DNA of 64,000 nt from Svornostia abyssi (GCA_024666565.1 CP088295.1:1240001-1304000); one strand, 5' to 3'; numbered from the stretch's first letter, positions 15,835-25,079 are shown. Made by a program: numbers and translations. The notes: generated by a model from the letters alone, not told the origin.

Positions 15835-17352
15835 GTGGGGCTTGGCGCGGTGAGTTCTGTCGGGCCGCATCCCGCCCTGCCGGACAACGCGCGTGTCACC
15901 GCGCGGAGCTTGGCGCAAGAGGAGGGGGCCAACCTCGGGGCCACGTCCTCTCTTGGGGGCATGCCGGCGCATACGCCACAGGCCACCGGTCGACAGCGCA
16001 CGCTTGAGCTCCTGGAGGAGATCGCCAGCGGCCAGCGCGCCGAGCAGCTGCGTGCCCAGGTCAGCGCGGCATCTCGGGGCTGCACGCCCGAGCAGGTCGA
16101 GGAGGCCTTCCAGGAGGCATGCCTGCGGGCGACCCGAGGCTGCCGAGGCCAGTCGATGGGCGAGGTCTACGTCTGGTTGCGCAAGACCACAGGCACCCTG
16201 CTCAGGGACGCCCGCGACCGCGTCAAGCGAGAGGTGCTCGTCGACCAGGGCGCTCGGGAGTTCCTCGTCGAGGACACGCACGCCGCGCGCCCCGATGATG
16301 TCGTCATCAGGCGCGAGGAGCGGGCCGAGCTCGACGCGCTCACGGCCGCCATCCTCGACCGCCTGTGCGAGCGCGAGCGGGCGATCGCGATCCTCCACAG
16401 CCACGGCTATGAGCGCAAGGAGATCGCGGAGCGCCTCGGTCTCACGCCGCGCGTGGTCAAGCGCTCGGTCGAAGAGGTGCTGGCGATCGGTCGCAGCCAG
16501 CTGGCGAGGTTCACCGGCTACGGGTGCGCGGACGGCCACCAGCTCGTCTCCCGATACGCCTTCGGCTTGGCCGCTGGCCGCGACGCGCGCAAGGCGCAGA
16601 TGCATCTGGCGACCTGCGAGCGATGTGGCTCGATGTATGAGCGTCTCGATGTCTGGCGCGAACGGGTCGCGGTCTTGCTCCCGGTACCGCCGGTCGCGAT
16701 CGAGCACTCCGACTCCTTCACCCGCCTGGTCCACACGGGAGCCGATGCGGTGGCAGCCAGCGATGGTCGACACGGCGTGCGGCGGCAGTTCGCGGAGACC
16801 ACCGCCCACGTCCGCGACCACGTGACGAACGCGTACGTGCGCGTCACCGACCCGACCCCGCTGGCTGGCGTTCGACCGGGTGCGATGGCGGCGGCCGTGG
16901 TCGGATGCATCGCGGTCGGGAGCGGTGCTACCTACTGCGTGCAGCAAAACGCTCCGTCCCTCATCGGGCTTTCGGACAAGCCCATTGCGCGACAGTCGCG
17001 CGCAGCGAGCCGGGAGCGATCGCAGCGTCCGGAAACGATCGTGAGGAAGCTCGCCGTCGCACGTCTCGCCCCGACACCGACCGCGGCCGCGGCCGTTGCG
17101 TCGACGACGCCACGCCAGGCACCGGCGAAGGCCAAGGCGCGGAGTTCGCCGTCCAAGCGCGAACTGCTGTCGCCCGCGCCCGAGGACGAGTTCGAGCCGA
17201 CCGCTCCCACTGGCACGTCGGGCTCGACCGACCCCGCCGCATCGGTTGCCTCGTCCGGCGCGGGCGTCCCCGCGAGTAGGGGCGTGTCCGAGCCAACGCC
17301 GGAGCCCGCAGCGGCACCTGCCAGCGAGCCCTCGGAGTTCGAAGGGCCATGA
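15835..17352 (+). CDS. ECF-type sigma factor fused to a zinc anti-sigma domain and membrane anchor
   Basis: This is up to 505 residues long. Residues about 85-130 resemble sigma region 2 (EEAFQEACLRATRG ... VYVWLRKTTGTLL). Residues about 175-225 form a region-4 HTH (ERERAIAILHSHGYERKEIA, RLGLTPRVVKRSVEEVL). Then come a ZAS-like zinc motif (AQMHLATCERCGSMYERL), a single membrane helix near residues 349-368 and a 130-residue Pro/Ala/Ser-rich outer tail. Sigma and anti-sigma functions in one chain imply a self-inhibited, envelope-sensing regulator. Start is uncertain: GTG 15835 is the longest form, and ATG 15961 with TTGGGGGC before it is equally plausible. It overlaps the downstream frame by ATGA. 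Confidence 0.72.
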   Translation: MGLGAVSSVGPHPALPDNARVTARSLAQEEGANLGATSSLGGMPAHTPQATGRQRTLELLEEIASGQRAEQLRAQVSAASRGCTPEQVEEAFQEACLRATRGCRGQSMGEVYVWLRKTTGTLLRDARDRVKREVLVDQGAREFLVEDTHAARPDDVVIRREERAELDALTAAILDRLCERERAIAILHSHGYERKEIAERLGLTPRVVKRSVEEVLAIGRSQLARFTGYGCADGHQLVSRYAFGLAAGRDARKAQMHLATCERCGSMYERLDVWRERVAVLLPVPPVAIEHSDSFTRLVHTGADAVAASDGRHGVRRQFAETTAHVRDHVTNAYVRVTDPTPLAGVRPGAMAAAVVGCIAVGSGATYCVQQNAPSLIGLSDKPIARQSRAASRERSQRPETIVRKLAVARLAPTPTAAAAVASTTPRQAPAKAKARSSPSKRELLSPAPEDEFEPTAPTGTSGSTDPAASVASSGAGVPASRGVSEPTPEPAAAPASEPSEFEGP

Positions 17353-17381
17353 CCATGCCTGAAACGGAGAGGAGTGCCCCG

Positions 17382-19632
17382 ATGTTCGTCGCCTCGTCAG
17401 TCCGCGCCACCGTCGTCGCGGTCCTCTCGCTGCTCGCGGCGGTGGGCCTGTCGACGCCTGCGCGTGCCGGTGACTTCACCGTCGCCAGCTGTCAGGGCGA
17501 CACGCTCGGCTTCACGACGACCGCGTTCACCGACTTCGCCACGCGCGGCATGAACATCAAGCGCGCCTGCAACCCCGAAGGTCCCGGTGTCCGGGGCTTG
17601 GTGACCGCCAACACGCTGAGCGCGACGGCAGTGCCGCGCGGCTCGGTTGCCATGGTGGCGCTTTCGGCACCCGCCGGCACGACGTTCACCCAGCTCAACT
17701 GGGCGGGGACGATCCGTCGAGCCGACTGCCGCTACGCGCTCCAGCTGTACGCCGAGGTTCCCAACGGCGCGTCGATCCCGATCAAGAACGTGCGCGCCAA
17801 CCGTGGCTGCGCTTCGGCTGGGCGTGCGCAGGCCGCCGGGTACCGCTCGCAGACCTACAACGTCAGCGGCGCGACACGCGTCGTCCAGCGGGTCATCTGC
17901 ATGGGCGGCGGCGGACGTCGCTCCTGCTCAGGACGCAAGCTGAACTACCTCCGGACGTACAAGGCCGTCATCGGTGTCGCCGACCAGCAGCCTCCGACAG
18001 CCACGATCGCGGGCGACACCCCGCTGGCGGCCGGCGCTTGGGTCAACGACACCCAGCCGCTGAACTACTTCGCAGAGGATAACGTCGGCGTTCGGATGGC
18101 GAGGCTGTCGGCGGGGGATGCGGCCGGTGCACCGGATCAGCGTCCGTGTGCAGTGGCGACAGGAGAAGGGGCGTTCGCCAACCCGACGCCCTGTCCGAAC
18201 GGGCCGGGCCAGATCAGAGTGAACACACGGCGTCTTGCCGAGGGAACGCAAGAGCTCGCAGTTGCAGCGCAGGACACGGCGGGGAACCTCGGGACGTCAG
18301 CGCCGATCACGGTGCGCGTCGACAACGCCGCCCCGTCCCGTGTGGACGTCGCCATCAAAGATGGCGACGCCTGGCGGAACACGAACGGCTTCGCTGCGAC
18401 GTGGACCAACCCGCCGGAGCCGGAGCGCGCGCCGATCGTCGGGGCGACGTACAAGCTGTGTGCGGCGGACGGCTCGCGCTGCACGCAGAACGATGTCGCA
18501 GGGGGAGTCCTTGTCGAGCATTCCGGTCCAGGCCCCAGCGCCAGGAGAGTGGACTGTCAGCCTCTGGCGGCGCGACGCCGCGGGCAACGTCGACAGCACC
18601 GCAGCGTCGGTTCCGGTCCGGCTGCGATACGACCCCGAGCCTCCGCAGCTCAGCTTCGACCCGCCAGCGGCAGCGGATCCCACGCTGCTCAGCGTGCCGG
18701 TCGTCGAGAAGGTGTCAGGACTTGCCAGCGGCGAGATCGAGATCAGCCCCGCAGGCTCGGAGGTGTGGCAAGCACAGAAGACTGACGTAGACGGCACGCG
18801 GCTCGTCGCTCGTGTCGACGACGCCGTCTTGCCGCCGGGCTCGTACAGCGTGCGTGCGGTGGCGCGCGACCACGCGGGGAACGAGGCGGTCAGCACCGTC
18901 CGCTCCGATGGGCAGCCGATGGCGCTCACGTTGCCGATCCGAATCGTGTCGACGGCGAGCGCGGGAGTGGTCCAGGTTCGGACGCAGAGGAAGACGATCA
19001 AGAAGAACGGCCGGCGCCGCGTCATCACCGAGAAGGTCACCGAGGTCAAACCGGCCGGGAGTCTCCAACTCGGCGAGCAGTCACAGGTCGTCGGGAAGCT
19101 GGCAAACCGTGACGGGCAGGGAATCGCTGGGGCAACGCTCCAGGTCTTCGAGACCTCGATCCTTGCGCCCGACCGGCTGGTCGGCGAGGTTGCCACCGAC
19201 GCCAGCGGCGCGTTCAGCTACGTGGTGACGGGAACGATTACGCGCAGCCTGCGGTTCGTCTTCGCCGGGTCACCGGTCGTGTTGCCGGCGAGCGCAGAGG
19301 TCGGCCTGACGACGGCGGCCCAGAGCACGCTCAGGGTGAGCCGTGCCCGGCTGCTCAACGGACAGTCGGTGACCTTCAGCGGTCATGTCCCGACGGCGCC
19401 GATCCCACCCGGCGGCAAGCTCGTCCAGGTCGAAGTCAGGCTCAAGGCCGGTTGGCAGACGTTCAGGACGGTCCGCACCGATGCGGCCGGCAACTGGTCG
19501 GTGCCCTACCGCTTCGCTCGAACTCGGGGCATCGCTTGGTATCGGTTCCGCGTTGCACTTCCGGCCGAGTCCGGTTACCCCTTTACACCTGGAGTGTCGA
19601 AGTCGGTCCGTGTGCGGGTCAGGGGTCGTTGA
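17382..19632 (+). pseudogene. Large secreted Ig-like/carboxypeptidase-regulatory-domain protein, frameshifted by one base
   Basis: I start it at the ATG at 17382, preceded by GGAGAGGAG; an ATG at 17349 overlaps the sigma gene. A signal peptide (VVAVLSLLAAVGLSTPARAG) is followed by a Cys-containing N-domain. Two Ig-like modules follow with the landmark 'D-x-AGN' (AVAAQDTAGNLGTSAPITV, SLWRRDAAGNVDSTAASVPV). Then come a carboxypeptidase-regulatory-like repeat (GKLANRDGQGIAGATLQVFE) and a C-terminal beta domain ending SKSVRVRVRGR. The frame breaks in a GGGGG run near 18500; with GGGG the product is 749 residues. Likely surface-exposed. The gene sits between the sigma fusion and other envelope proteins of the element. 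Confidence 0.75.
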
Positions 19633-19664
19633 TGACCCGGCACGGCGACATGGGAGGAGCGCGG

Positions 19665-20261
19665 ATGCGGGCCTGGCTGCAGAAGCGAGCGACCTACGCC
19701 AACGTCATGTCGACGATCGCCGTCTTCATCGCGCTGGGCGGAAGCTCATACGCCGCGTACTCCATCAGCGGGAAGTCCTTGAAGGATCGGTCGGTCACCG
19801 GGCGGAAGATCCAGCACAACTCGCTGACCGGCGTGCAGATCCGGGAGTCGAAGCTCGCAACCGTCCCGAGAGCACGGAACGCGGCGCAGCTCGGCGGATT
19901 GACGGCCTCCGACCTCAAGGTGAAGTGTCCGAGTGACACGTTCCCAACAGCTGATGTGTGCATTGAGCGGACGCCACGCTCTCCGGCGGCGTACGGCAAC
20001 GCCGTGTACGCGTGTCTGCAGGTCGGGACACCGGCTGCGCCCGGGCGGCGGCTGCCGACGTTCGGTGAGTTGCTCGCGGCGTTCACCGCCGTTGACCCGG
20101 CACCTGGCGGCGAGCTGACCTCGGACGTGTACCCGTCTACAACCACGCCTGGGCAGGTCGATGCGCTTTACGTCACCGACAAGGTTGGAACGGTCGGCTT
20201 GACCGCCGACACGGCTGCCGGTGCGAAGGCCTACAGGTGCGTGACCGACCCCCTGAATTGA
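19665..20261 (+). CDS. Membrane-anchored protein with SVTGRKI-type repeats
   Basis: This 198-residue protein starts at the ATG at 19665, preceded by GGGAGGAG; an in-frame ATG at 19632 overlaps the previous stop by one base. An N-terminal hydrophobic helix (VMSTIAVFIALGGSSYAAY) is followed by short repeats GKSLKDRSVTGRKIQHNSLT and GVQIRESKL, a pattern common in Solirubrobacterales secreted proteins. The C-terminal half has two or three Cys (KCPSDTF, ADVCIER, YACLQ) and a C-terminal Cys, probably disulfide-bonded outside the cell. Function unknown. Confidence 0.72.
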   Translation: MRAWLQKRATYANVMSTIAVFIALGGSSYAAYSISGKSLKDRSVTGRKIQHNSLTGVQIRESKLATVPRARNAAQLGGLTASDLKVKCPSDTFPTADVCIERTPRSPAAYGNAVYACLQVGTPAAPGRRLPTFGELLAAFTAVDPAPGGELTSDVYPSTTTPGQVDALYVTDKVGTVGLTADTAAGAKAYRCVTDPLN

Positions 20262-20272
20262 GAGGAACGAGC

Positions 20273-21208
20273 ATGAACTCGCTGAACGAGCACCTCCGCG
20301 CGGGCGCGTTCCACGACCGTCTGCCGTTCCACGCGTCGTGCCCGATCTGCATCGATCGCCGCCTGCATGGTGAGCTCGAGGTGGCGCCGCTCGTGTCGGT
20401 GCGGACCCAGGCCGCGGTTCTCGCCGGGGTGGTGGCGGCATCCGCCGTGCTGCCACCGGCCGCGGCGCTTGCGGTGGAAGCCGATCACACGACCGAGGGC
20501 GCCGCTGTCGTCTCAGGCGCGGCGCCGTCGGATCCGGCGGCCAGCAGCGACTATGACCCCGGTGGCGGGGAAACATCGCTTCCCGACCAGCCACCGACCG
20601 CGCCGTCGCCGTCGTCGGCACCTGAGTCGGACCCTGTCGCGGACGATGCGGGTCCCGTCGATTCCGCACCTCGAGGAGAAGCGCCGGACCCCGTCGTCGA
20701 TAGCACCGAGCCTCCGGCCACCCCGCAAGCCGAACCCGTCGCGCCCGCTCCAGAGCAGCCGGCCCCGAGGCAGAGCGCACCCGCGGCGCCGCCGGCAGTT
20801 GCACCTGCCGTCTCTCCTGCTGCCGAGCCGGCACCGCCCGCGGCGAGCACCGCGCCAGCGACGAAGAAGCGAGCGACGGACCGCCGCACCCGTGTCGCAG
20901 ACCGGTCGCCAGCTGACGCGGTCGCCGCTGCGCCGACGGCCGTGGCATCGGCGCCGACCACGACAGCCTCCACGTCGGTTACGGGCAGCGCACCGTCGCG
21001 AACAACACGGGTGTCGACCTCGGGGAAGGTCCACGTCGTCCAGCCGGGCGAGTCGCTGTGGACGATCGCCGACGCAGTCCTCGGCGGGAAGGCATCCACC
21101 GCCGCGATCGCCCGCGAGGTCAACCGGCTCTGGCACCTCAACAAGGCTCGGATCGGCACCGGCAATCCCGATCTTCTGGCCGTAGGCACTCGTCTGGAGC
21201 TGCGATGA
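20273..21208 (+). CDS. LysM-domain protein with N-terminal CxxC motif and long Pro/Ala linker
   Basis: This 311-residue protein starts at the ATG at 20273. The N-terminus carries a zinc-like HASCPICIDRR motif, then a hydrophobic segment (AAVLAGVVAASAVLPPAAAL). About 170 residues of Pro/Ala/Ser/Glu-rich linker follow. The C-terminal LysM domain has VHVVQPGESLWTIADAVLGG ... LNKARIGTGNPDLLAVGTRL. LysM binds peptidoglycan, so the linker spans the wall or periplasm. The DNA-binding or adaptor role of the CxxC head is unknown. It overlaps the following ATPase by ATGA. Confidence 0.8.
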   Translation: MNSLNEHLRAGAFHDRLPFHASCPICIDRRLHGELEVAPLVSVRTQAAVLAGVVAASAVLPPAAALAVEADHTTEGAAVVSGAAPSDPAASSDYDPGGGETSLPDQPPTAPSPSSAPESDPVADDAGPVDSAPRGEAPDPVVDSTEPPATPQAEPVAPAPEQPAPRQSAPAAPPAVAPAVSPAAEPAPPAASTAPATKKRATDRRTRVADRSPADAVAAAPTAVASAPTTTASTSVTGSAPSRTTRVSTSGKVHVVQPGESLWTIADAVLGGKASTAAIAREVNRLWHLNKARIGTGNPDLLAVGTRLELR

Positions 21209-22125
21209 GCACGCCGCTCGAGACCCCGCTCAGTCGTCGGGACGTCCACACGGCCCCGCTGATCGATGGTCGCCCTGCCCCGAACGGACGCCGAGCATCC
21301 TTCGGGCTGCGGGTGCGTCAGGCGCTTCTCTCAGGTGGGGAGCGAGTCGAGGCAGATCTCGAGGCGCGCCTCCGCGGGCTTCCGGGTGTGACCCGCAGCA
21401 ATACCGTCGCGCTCATCAGCCCGAAGGGCGGCGTGGGCAAGACGACGTCGACCTTTGTCGTCGGCGACCTGCTCGCGACCCACCTCAACCTTCGCGTGGT
21501 CGCCGTGGACGCGAACCCGGACTTCGGCACGCTCGGTCGCCTGTCCGGCGCGAGGCGTCCCTCTGAGCGCTCCCTTGCAGACCTGCTCGACGACGCCGAT
21601 CGCATCAAGACCGCGGCGGAGCTCAACGCATACGTCTCGCGCGAGCCGAGCGGGCTCCACGTGCTCGCCGCGCCGCACGACGCAGAGCTCACCGCCAGCC
21701 TTGGACCTGACCGTTACGGCGAGCTCGTCGCGTTCCTCGGTTGCTTCTACGAGGTCGTCCTGCTCGACCTGGGAACGGGCGTCGCGGGTCCCCTTGCCCG
21801 GTTCGCGGTCGAGCGCGCCGACCAGGTCGTCCTGGTGACCACGCCGGAGTGGGTCACGTCGTCGGTGGTCTTGGACGCGCTCGCGCACGTCAAGCACGAC
21901 CGCACGACGGTGGTGCTGAACAAGTCGATCCTCAAGGGCTCCGACGTCTCTGCGGTCGAGGAGCGGTTCCGGGCCGAGCATCTGCACCGCTCCGTGACGA
22001 TCCCGTTCGACGCGCAGCTCGCGTCGATGCTCGACTGCGGGCGCTACACGCTCGGCGGGCTCGGGCGTCCGACGCGCGTCGCGATCAAGCGCCTCGGACT
22101 CGCAGTGGGGGAGGAACTCGCATGA
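21205..22125 (+). CDS. MinD/ParA-family ATPase of the envelope gene cluster
   Basis: This 306-residue protein has a 70-residue N-terminal extension, then a Walker A KGGVGKTTSTFVV, Walker A' VDANPDFGTL and Walker B-like VVLLDLGTGVAG. The sequence resembles MinD/CpaE-like ATPases that position membrane machines rather than plasmid ParA. It is embedded in an overlapping operon (ATGA with the LysM gene, ATGA with the next membrane protein), suggesting it positions the conjugation apparatus. The element has a separate ParA at 14617. Confidence 0.82.
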   Translation: MSTPLETPLSRRDVHTAPLIDGRPAPNGRRASFGLRVRQALLSGGERVEADLEARLRGLPGVTRSNTVALISPKGGVGKTTSTFVVGDLLATHLNLRVVAVDANPDFGTLGRLSGARRPSERSLADLLDDADRIKTAAELNAYVSREPSGLHVLAAPHDAELTASLGPDRYGELVAFLGCFYEVVLLDLGTGVAGPLARFAVERADQVVLVTTPEWVTSSVVLDALAHVKHDRTTVVLNKSILKGSDVSAVEERFRAEHLHRSVTIPFDAQLASMLDCGRYTLGGLGRPTRVAIKRLGLAVGEELA

Positions 22126-22451
22126 TGCGCGCGGCACGCGAACAGCCGCGCGTCGTCGCGCTCAGGGCGCTTCTGATCGCCTGCCTCGTCGGCGCAGGGT
22201 TCGTCGCCGGGGCGATGGCCTCGAGCGGCAGCGGACAGGTCACCCGCGTCGATCAGCCGCAGGTCGTCGACCTCTCGCTCGTCGCCGCACGCGCAGATCT
22301 CAGCGCGGCGGAGACAGACTTGCAGCAGACCAGCAGTGCGCTCCAGAACGCGCGCGCACGTGTGCGCACGCTCGAGCGCGCGAACCGCCGCACCACCCGT
22401 GCGCTTCGCGACGCTCGGCGCGCCGCGCGGCGGGCACGTCGAAACCGCTGA
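22122..22451 (+). CDS. Single-pass membrane protein with coiled coil
   Basis: This 109-residue protein overlaps the preceding ATPase stop (ATGA) and has GGGGGAGGAA upstream. One N-terminal membrane helix (ALRALLIACLVGAGFVAGAMA) is followed by an outer coiled coil of about 70 residues (LVAARADLSAAETDLQQTS, LQNARARVRTLERANRR). The last 25 residues are strongly basic. It is likely a structural component or assembly factor of the secretion apparatus. No named family is recognised. Confidence 0.7.
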   Translation: MMRAAREQPRVVALRALLIACLVGAGFVAGAMASSGSGQVTRVDQPQVVDLSLVAARADLSAAETDLQQTSSALQNARARVRTLERANRRTTRALRDARRAARRARRNR

Positions 22452-22464
22452 GATCGGAGGGGGC

Positions 22465-22629
22465 ATGTTCCTCAAGGCATTCCTGACCATGGCGGCAGCG
22501 GACGCGGTTGACCGGAAGATGCGCGAGCGCCAGCGGCGGGCGTGGATCGAGGCCGAGCGTGCTCGCATCGCCGCCGAGCAGGCCGCTCGGCCGGCGGTGT
22601 ACGTGCCGCCGTGGCCGCCGAGCTCCTGA
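22465..22629 (+). CDS. Small 54-residue protein
   Basis: The ATG at 22465 is preceded by the clear ribosome-binding site GGAGGGGG. A short hydrophobic start (MFLKAFLTMAAADAV) is followed by a charged helix (KMRERQRRAWIEAERARIAAEQ) and a Pro-rich end (VYVPPWPPSS). It sits in line with the conjugation operon, 13 bp after the coiled-coil gene. Unrecognised; support comes from the Shine-Dalgarno sequence and operon position. Confidence 0.55.
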   Translation: MFLKAFLTMAAADAVDRKMRERQRRAWIEAERARIAAEQAARPAVYVPPWPPSS

Positions 22630-22683
22630 GCTGCCTGCCGAACCGCGTGGGGCCAACGTTGCCGCTCGCCCCTCTGAGGGGCG

Positions 22684-23070
22684 ATGGCAACGGAACCACA
22701 GCTCGGCGAGGCGGCCACCCTGGCGATCAAGCCGGTCCGCGCGAACATCTTCGCGCGGTCGGCGACCGCGCCGCAGGTCAATGCCGAGGCCCCGTCGAGC
22801 ACCGGGCCGTTCGCGACTGACGCCGCACGTCCGGTCGGAGGCGCTCGCGGATCTCACCGCACACTGCCCGTTCGCGCGGCCGTCGTCGTTGCCGCTGTCC
22901 TAACGGTCGTCGGCGTGTTCGTCCCGCGGCTCGTCAGCGGTTCCCAGCCGTCGACTCGCGCGATCAAGTCGTTCCGGGTCGTAACCGCGACGCCGAGCGT
23001 TCGGCCGCCCGTGCGCGCGACTCGCCCGCCGCGGCCACGTCGGCATCAGCCCGGCTCGCCGGCGGCCTGA
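22684..23070 (+). CDS. Membrane-anchored Pro/Arg-rich protein
   Basis: This 128-residue protein has one membrane helix in the middle (RAAVVVAAVLTVVGVFVPRLV). The cytoplasmic N-terminal half is soluble (RANIFARSATAPQVNAEAPS), and the short basic, proline-rich tail is RPPVRATRPPRPRRHQP. It is in line with the type IV secretion genes; the topology resembles VirB10-like bitopic scaffold proteins, but it is much too short for one. The Pro-rich tail may continue in the next frame if a base is wrong near 23040-23070. Confidence 0.5.
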   Translation: MATEPQLGEAATLAIKPVRANIFARSATAPQVNAEAPSSTGPFATDAARPVGGARGSHRTLPVRAAVVVAAVLTVVGVFVPRLVSGSQPSTRAIKSFRVVTATPSVRPPVRATRPPRPRRHQPGSPAA

Positions 23071-23083
23071 GCGTCGACATCGG

Positions 23084-23269
23084 ATGTCTCGGCCTTCATC
23101 GCCGCCGCGGCGCGCGCCCGCTCCGGCCGTAGCGGTACCCCCACCCGCCGCGCCGCGTCCAGCGCTCCCGACACCAGTGCCAGCGACCCGGCCAGCACCC
23201 CCGGCAACCAAGCCGAAGCGTCCCGTCCCCGCGAGCGTGCCCGATGGCTCGCCGCCCGAGTTCCTGTGA
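23084..23269 (+). CDS. Proline-rich 61-residue ORF (separate gene or tail of the previous one)
   Basis: It is almost entirely Pro, Ala, Arg and Val (APAPAVAVPPPAAPRPALPT) and ends DGSPPEFL. There is no good ribosome-binding site before the ATG at 23084. Since the upstream gene ends in a similar proline-rich stretch in another frame and homopolymer errors are common here, this could be its frameshifted C-terminus. It ends 13 bp before the pilin gene. Confidence 0.35.
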   Translation: MSRPSSPPRRAPAPAVAVPPPAAPRPALPTPVPATRPAPPATKPKRPVPASVPDGSPPEFL

Positions 23270-23281
23270 GGAGTGGCTTCC

Positions 23282-23626
23282 ATGGCCTTTGATCCGAAGC
23301 CCCGTGATCTGCTGCGTGCGATGGCGCTGGCGGCGGTCTTCATCGTTGCGGTGATCGTCGTACTGGTGGTTGCTGATCCCGCCGGGGCGGCGCTGCAGGG
23401 CGCGGCCGGTGGCGGGTCGGGGAACTCAGGCGGGTTCGCACGGTTCGTCCAGTTCATCAACCGTCTGGCCGACTACACGATCCCGGTCGGCGCTGCCTTC
23501 TCCGTCCTGGGTCTCATCTGGGGCGGGCTGCTCTTCCAGGCAGGGGACCAGCGGGCGGGCCGGGTTCTCGGGTTCGTCGCGCTCGGCGTCGGAATCGTTC
23601 TGCTCTCCAAGCCGATCGCCGCGTGA
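23282..23626 (+). CDS. TrbC/VirB2-like pilin or small T4SS membrane protein
   Basis: This 114-residue protein starts at the ATG at 23282 with GTGAGGAG upstream. The long hydrophobic leader segment (ALAAVFIVAVIVVLVVADPAGAA) ends at a likely cleavage site. A Gly-rich linker (GAAGGGSGNSGG) and two further helices (IPVGAAFSVLGLIWGGLLF, VLGFVALGVGIVLLS) follow. This is the topology of VirB2/TrbC pilins. It overlaps the VirB6-like gene by 4 bp and leads the transfer operon. Confidence 0.72.
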   Translation: MAFDPKPRDLLRAMALAAVFIVAVIVVLVVADPAGAALQGAAGGGSGNSGGFARFVQFINRLADYTIPVGAAFSVLGLIWGGLLFQAGDQRAGRVLGFVALGVGIVLLSKPIAA

Positions 23627-24690
23627 CCACTCGCCGCGTCCAACTCTTCGCCGCCGGCGTGGTCGGGATGCTCGTCGCCTCTGGCCTCGTGGCGGCGCCG
23701 GCCGCGGCGCAGACGCCACTTGCGTTGGGAGCGCCGTTTGATCTTGGGCTTCCCGACCCGACCGATCTTGTGGAGAAGGTCTTCGAGTTCTTCTTCACGA
23801 CGTTCTTCGGCCTGCAGGGGAAGGCGACGCAGGCCACCATCGATTGGCTGCTCGCGGCACCGGTCTACACCAACGCCGGCGAGTTCGCCGACCTCAACCG
23901 GTTCCGTAGCAGCATCGAGGTCGCCGCATGGGCGCTGCTCAGCCTCGTCTTCACCGTCGCGGCCGTCCGGTACTACGCATCGGGCCTTACCTCCGCCGGG
24001 TCCTACGAGGCAGTTGAGTCGCTCACGCGGGGTGCGCTCGCGGCCGGTGCGCTCGCCGTCTACCCGGAGGTGTTCGGCGCGATGACGACCGCCGCGAACT
24101 ACCTGACCTACGGGATCCTCCACGACCCGACCGTGGGATCGGGCCTCACGAAGGTGCTCGCGGGCGCGACCGTCGCGCACTTCACGCCGCTCGGAATCGG
24201 CACGATCGCCTCGGTCGTTGCCGTCGTGATCCTGCTGGTCCTGGTCGTGACGAAGATCGTGCTGTCGATCATCCTCGCGCTCCTGTTCGTGGCGTGGCCG
24301 CTGGCGATCGCGCTGTGGCCGCTGCCGGAAACCTCGTGGCTCGCACGGACGGTTCTGCAGACGTTCATCGGGGTGCTGCTGTGGCCGGTGATTTGGGCGC
24401 TGTGCTTTGGCCTGTTCGCGGTGATCGGTGCCTCCGCGCTGACGCCGGGCGGGTCGTTTGGGACGAAGGTCGTCGCGCCGTGGGTTGCCGTCGCAGCGCT
24501 GTACGTCTCGTTCAAGGCACCGCAGCTACTCGCGCGCCAGGCGATGCTCAGCGGCCTGATGCCCTCGCCGGGAGGGGCGGCGATGCGCGGGATGGTCTAC
24601 GGCCGGTCGGTGCTCCGTGCCGGCGGCGCCACCGCTGAGGGCGTGTCCGGCCGGTTCGGCGCGGGCGGTGCGGCGCGGGCGGCGAGCTGA
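23623..24690 (+). CDS. VirB6/TrbL-like polytopic T4SS membrane protein
   Basis: This 355-residue protein with a GTG start overlaps the pilin stop by 4 bp. It has a signal-like N-terminus and then about six membrane helices, including SVVAVVILLVLVVTKIVLSI, ILALLFVAWPLAIALWPLP and TFIGVLLWPVIWALCFGLFAV. The short aromatic N-domain and Gly/Ala-rich tail (GVSGRFGAGGAARAAS) are typical of TrbL/VirB6 or TcpH-like channel proteins of actinobacterial conjugation systems. It should form the inner-membrane channel. Its stop overlaps the next ATG by one base. Confidence 0.75.
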   Translation: MTTRRVQLFAAGVVGMLVASGLVAAPAAAQTPLALGAPFDLGLPDPTDLVEKVFEFFFTTFFGLQGKATQATIDWLLAAPVYTNAGEFADLNRFRSSIEVAAWALLSLVFTVAAVRYYASGLTSAGSYEAVESLTRGALAAGALAVYPEVFGAMTTAANYLTYGILHDPTVGSGLTKVLAGATVAHFTPLGIGTIASVVAVVILLVLVVTKIVLSIILALLFVAWPLAIALWPLPETSWLARTVLQTFIGVLLWPVIWALCFGLFAVIGASALTPGGSFGTKVVAPWVAVAALYVSFKAPQLLARQAMLSGLMPSPGGAAMRGMVYGRSVLRAGGATAEGVSGRFGAGGAARAAS

Positions 24691-25079
24691 TGCGGCACAC
24701 GACCTACAAGCACCTTGAGTCTCGGCTGCGGATCGGTGCCTTCACGCTTGGCCAGTGGGCGCAGGTCACGATCGCGGCGATCGCAGCCGCCGTGTTCGGG
24801 GGCTACCTCTCACCGCTACCGGCGCAGGCCACGATCTTCGTATCGGTGCTGCTCGCCGGATTTCCGGTCGCCATCTCCTACGGGGCGATGGGTATGGAGT
24901 TCTCGGTCGGCGCGTTCGTCCGGGCTGGCTGGTCGTTCTGGCACGACCCCCGGTCCTTCCTCGCTGGCCCGGGCGAACCGACCCTCGGGTACCTCCTTCA
25001 CGACGAGACCTCAGCGAGTTCGGCGGGAGAGAAGCATGAAGCGAGCGCGACCGAAGGAGCGCTGCTGTGGGACGTCTGA
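24690..25079 (+). CDS. VirB3/PrgI-like small T4SS membrane protein
   Basis: This 129-residue protein has two adjacent membrane helices (VTIAAIAAAVFGGYLSPL and IFVSVLLAGFPVAISYGAM) after a short basic head (YKHLESRLRIGAFTLGQW). That layout fits PrgI/VirB3/TrbD family members, which sit next to and bind the VirB4 ATPase. The order pilin-VirB6-VirB3-VirB4 supports this. It overlaps the VirB4 start by 13 bp. Confidence 0.72.
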   Translation: MRHTTYKHLESRLRIGAFTLGQWAQVTIAAIAAAVFGGYLSPLPAQATIFVSVLLAGFPVAISYGAMGMEFSVGAFVRAGWSFWHDPRSFLAGPGEPTLGYLLHDETSASSAGEKHEASATEGALLWDV

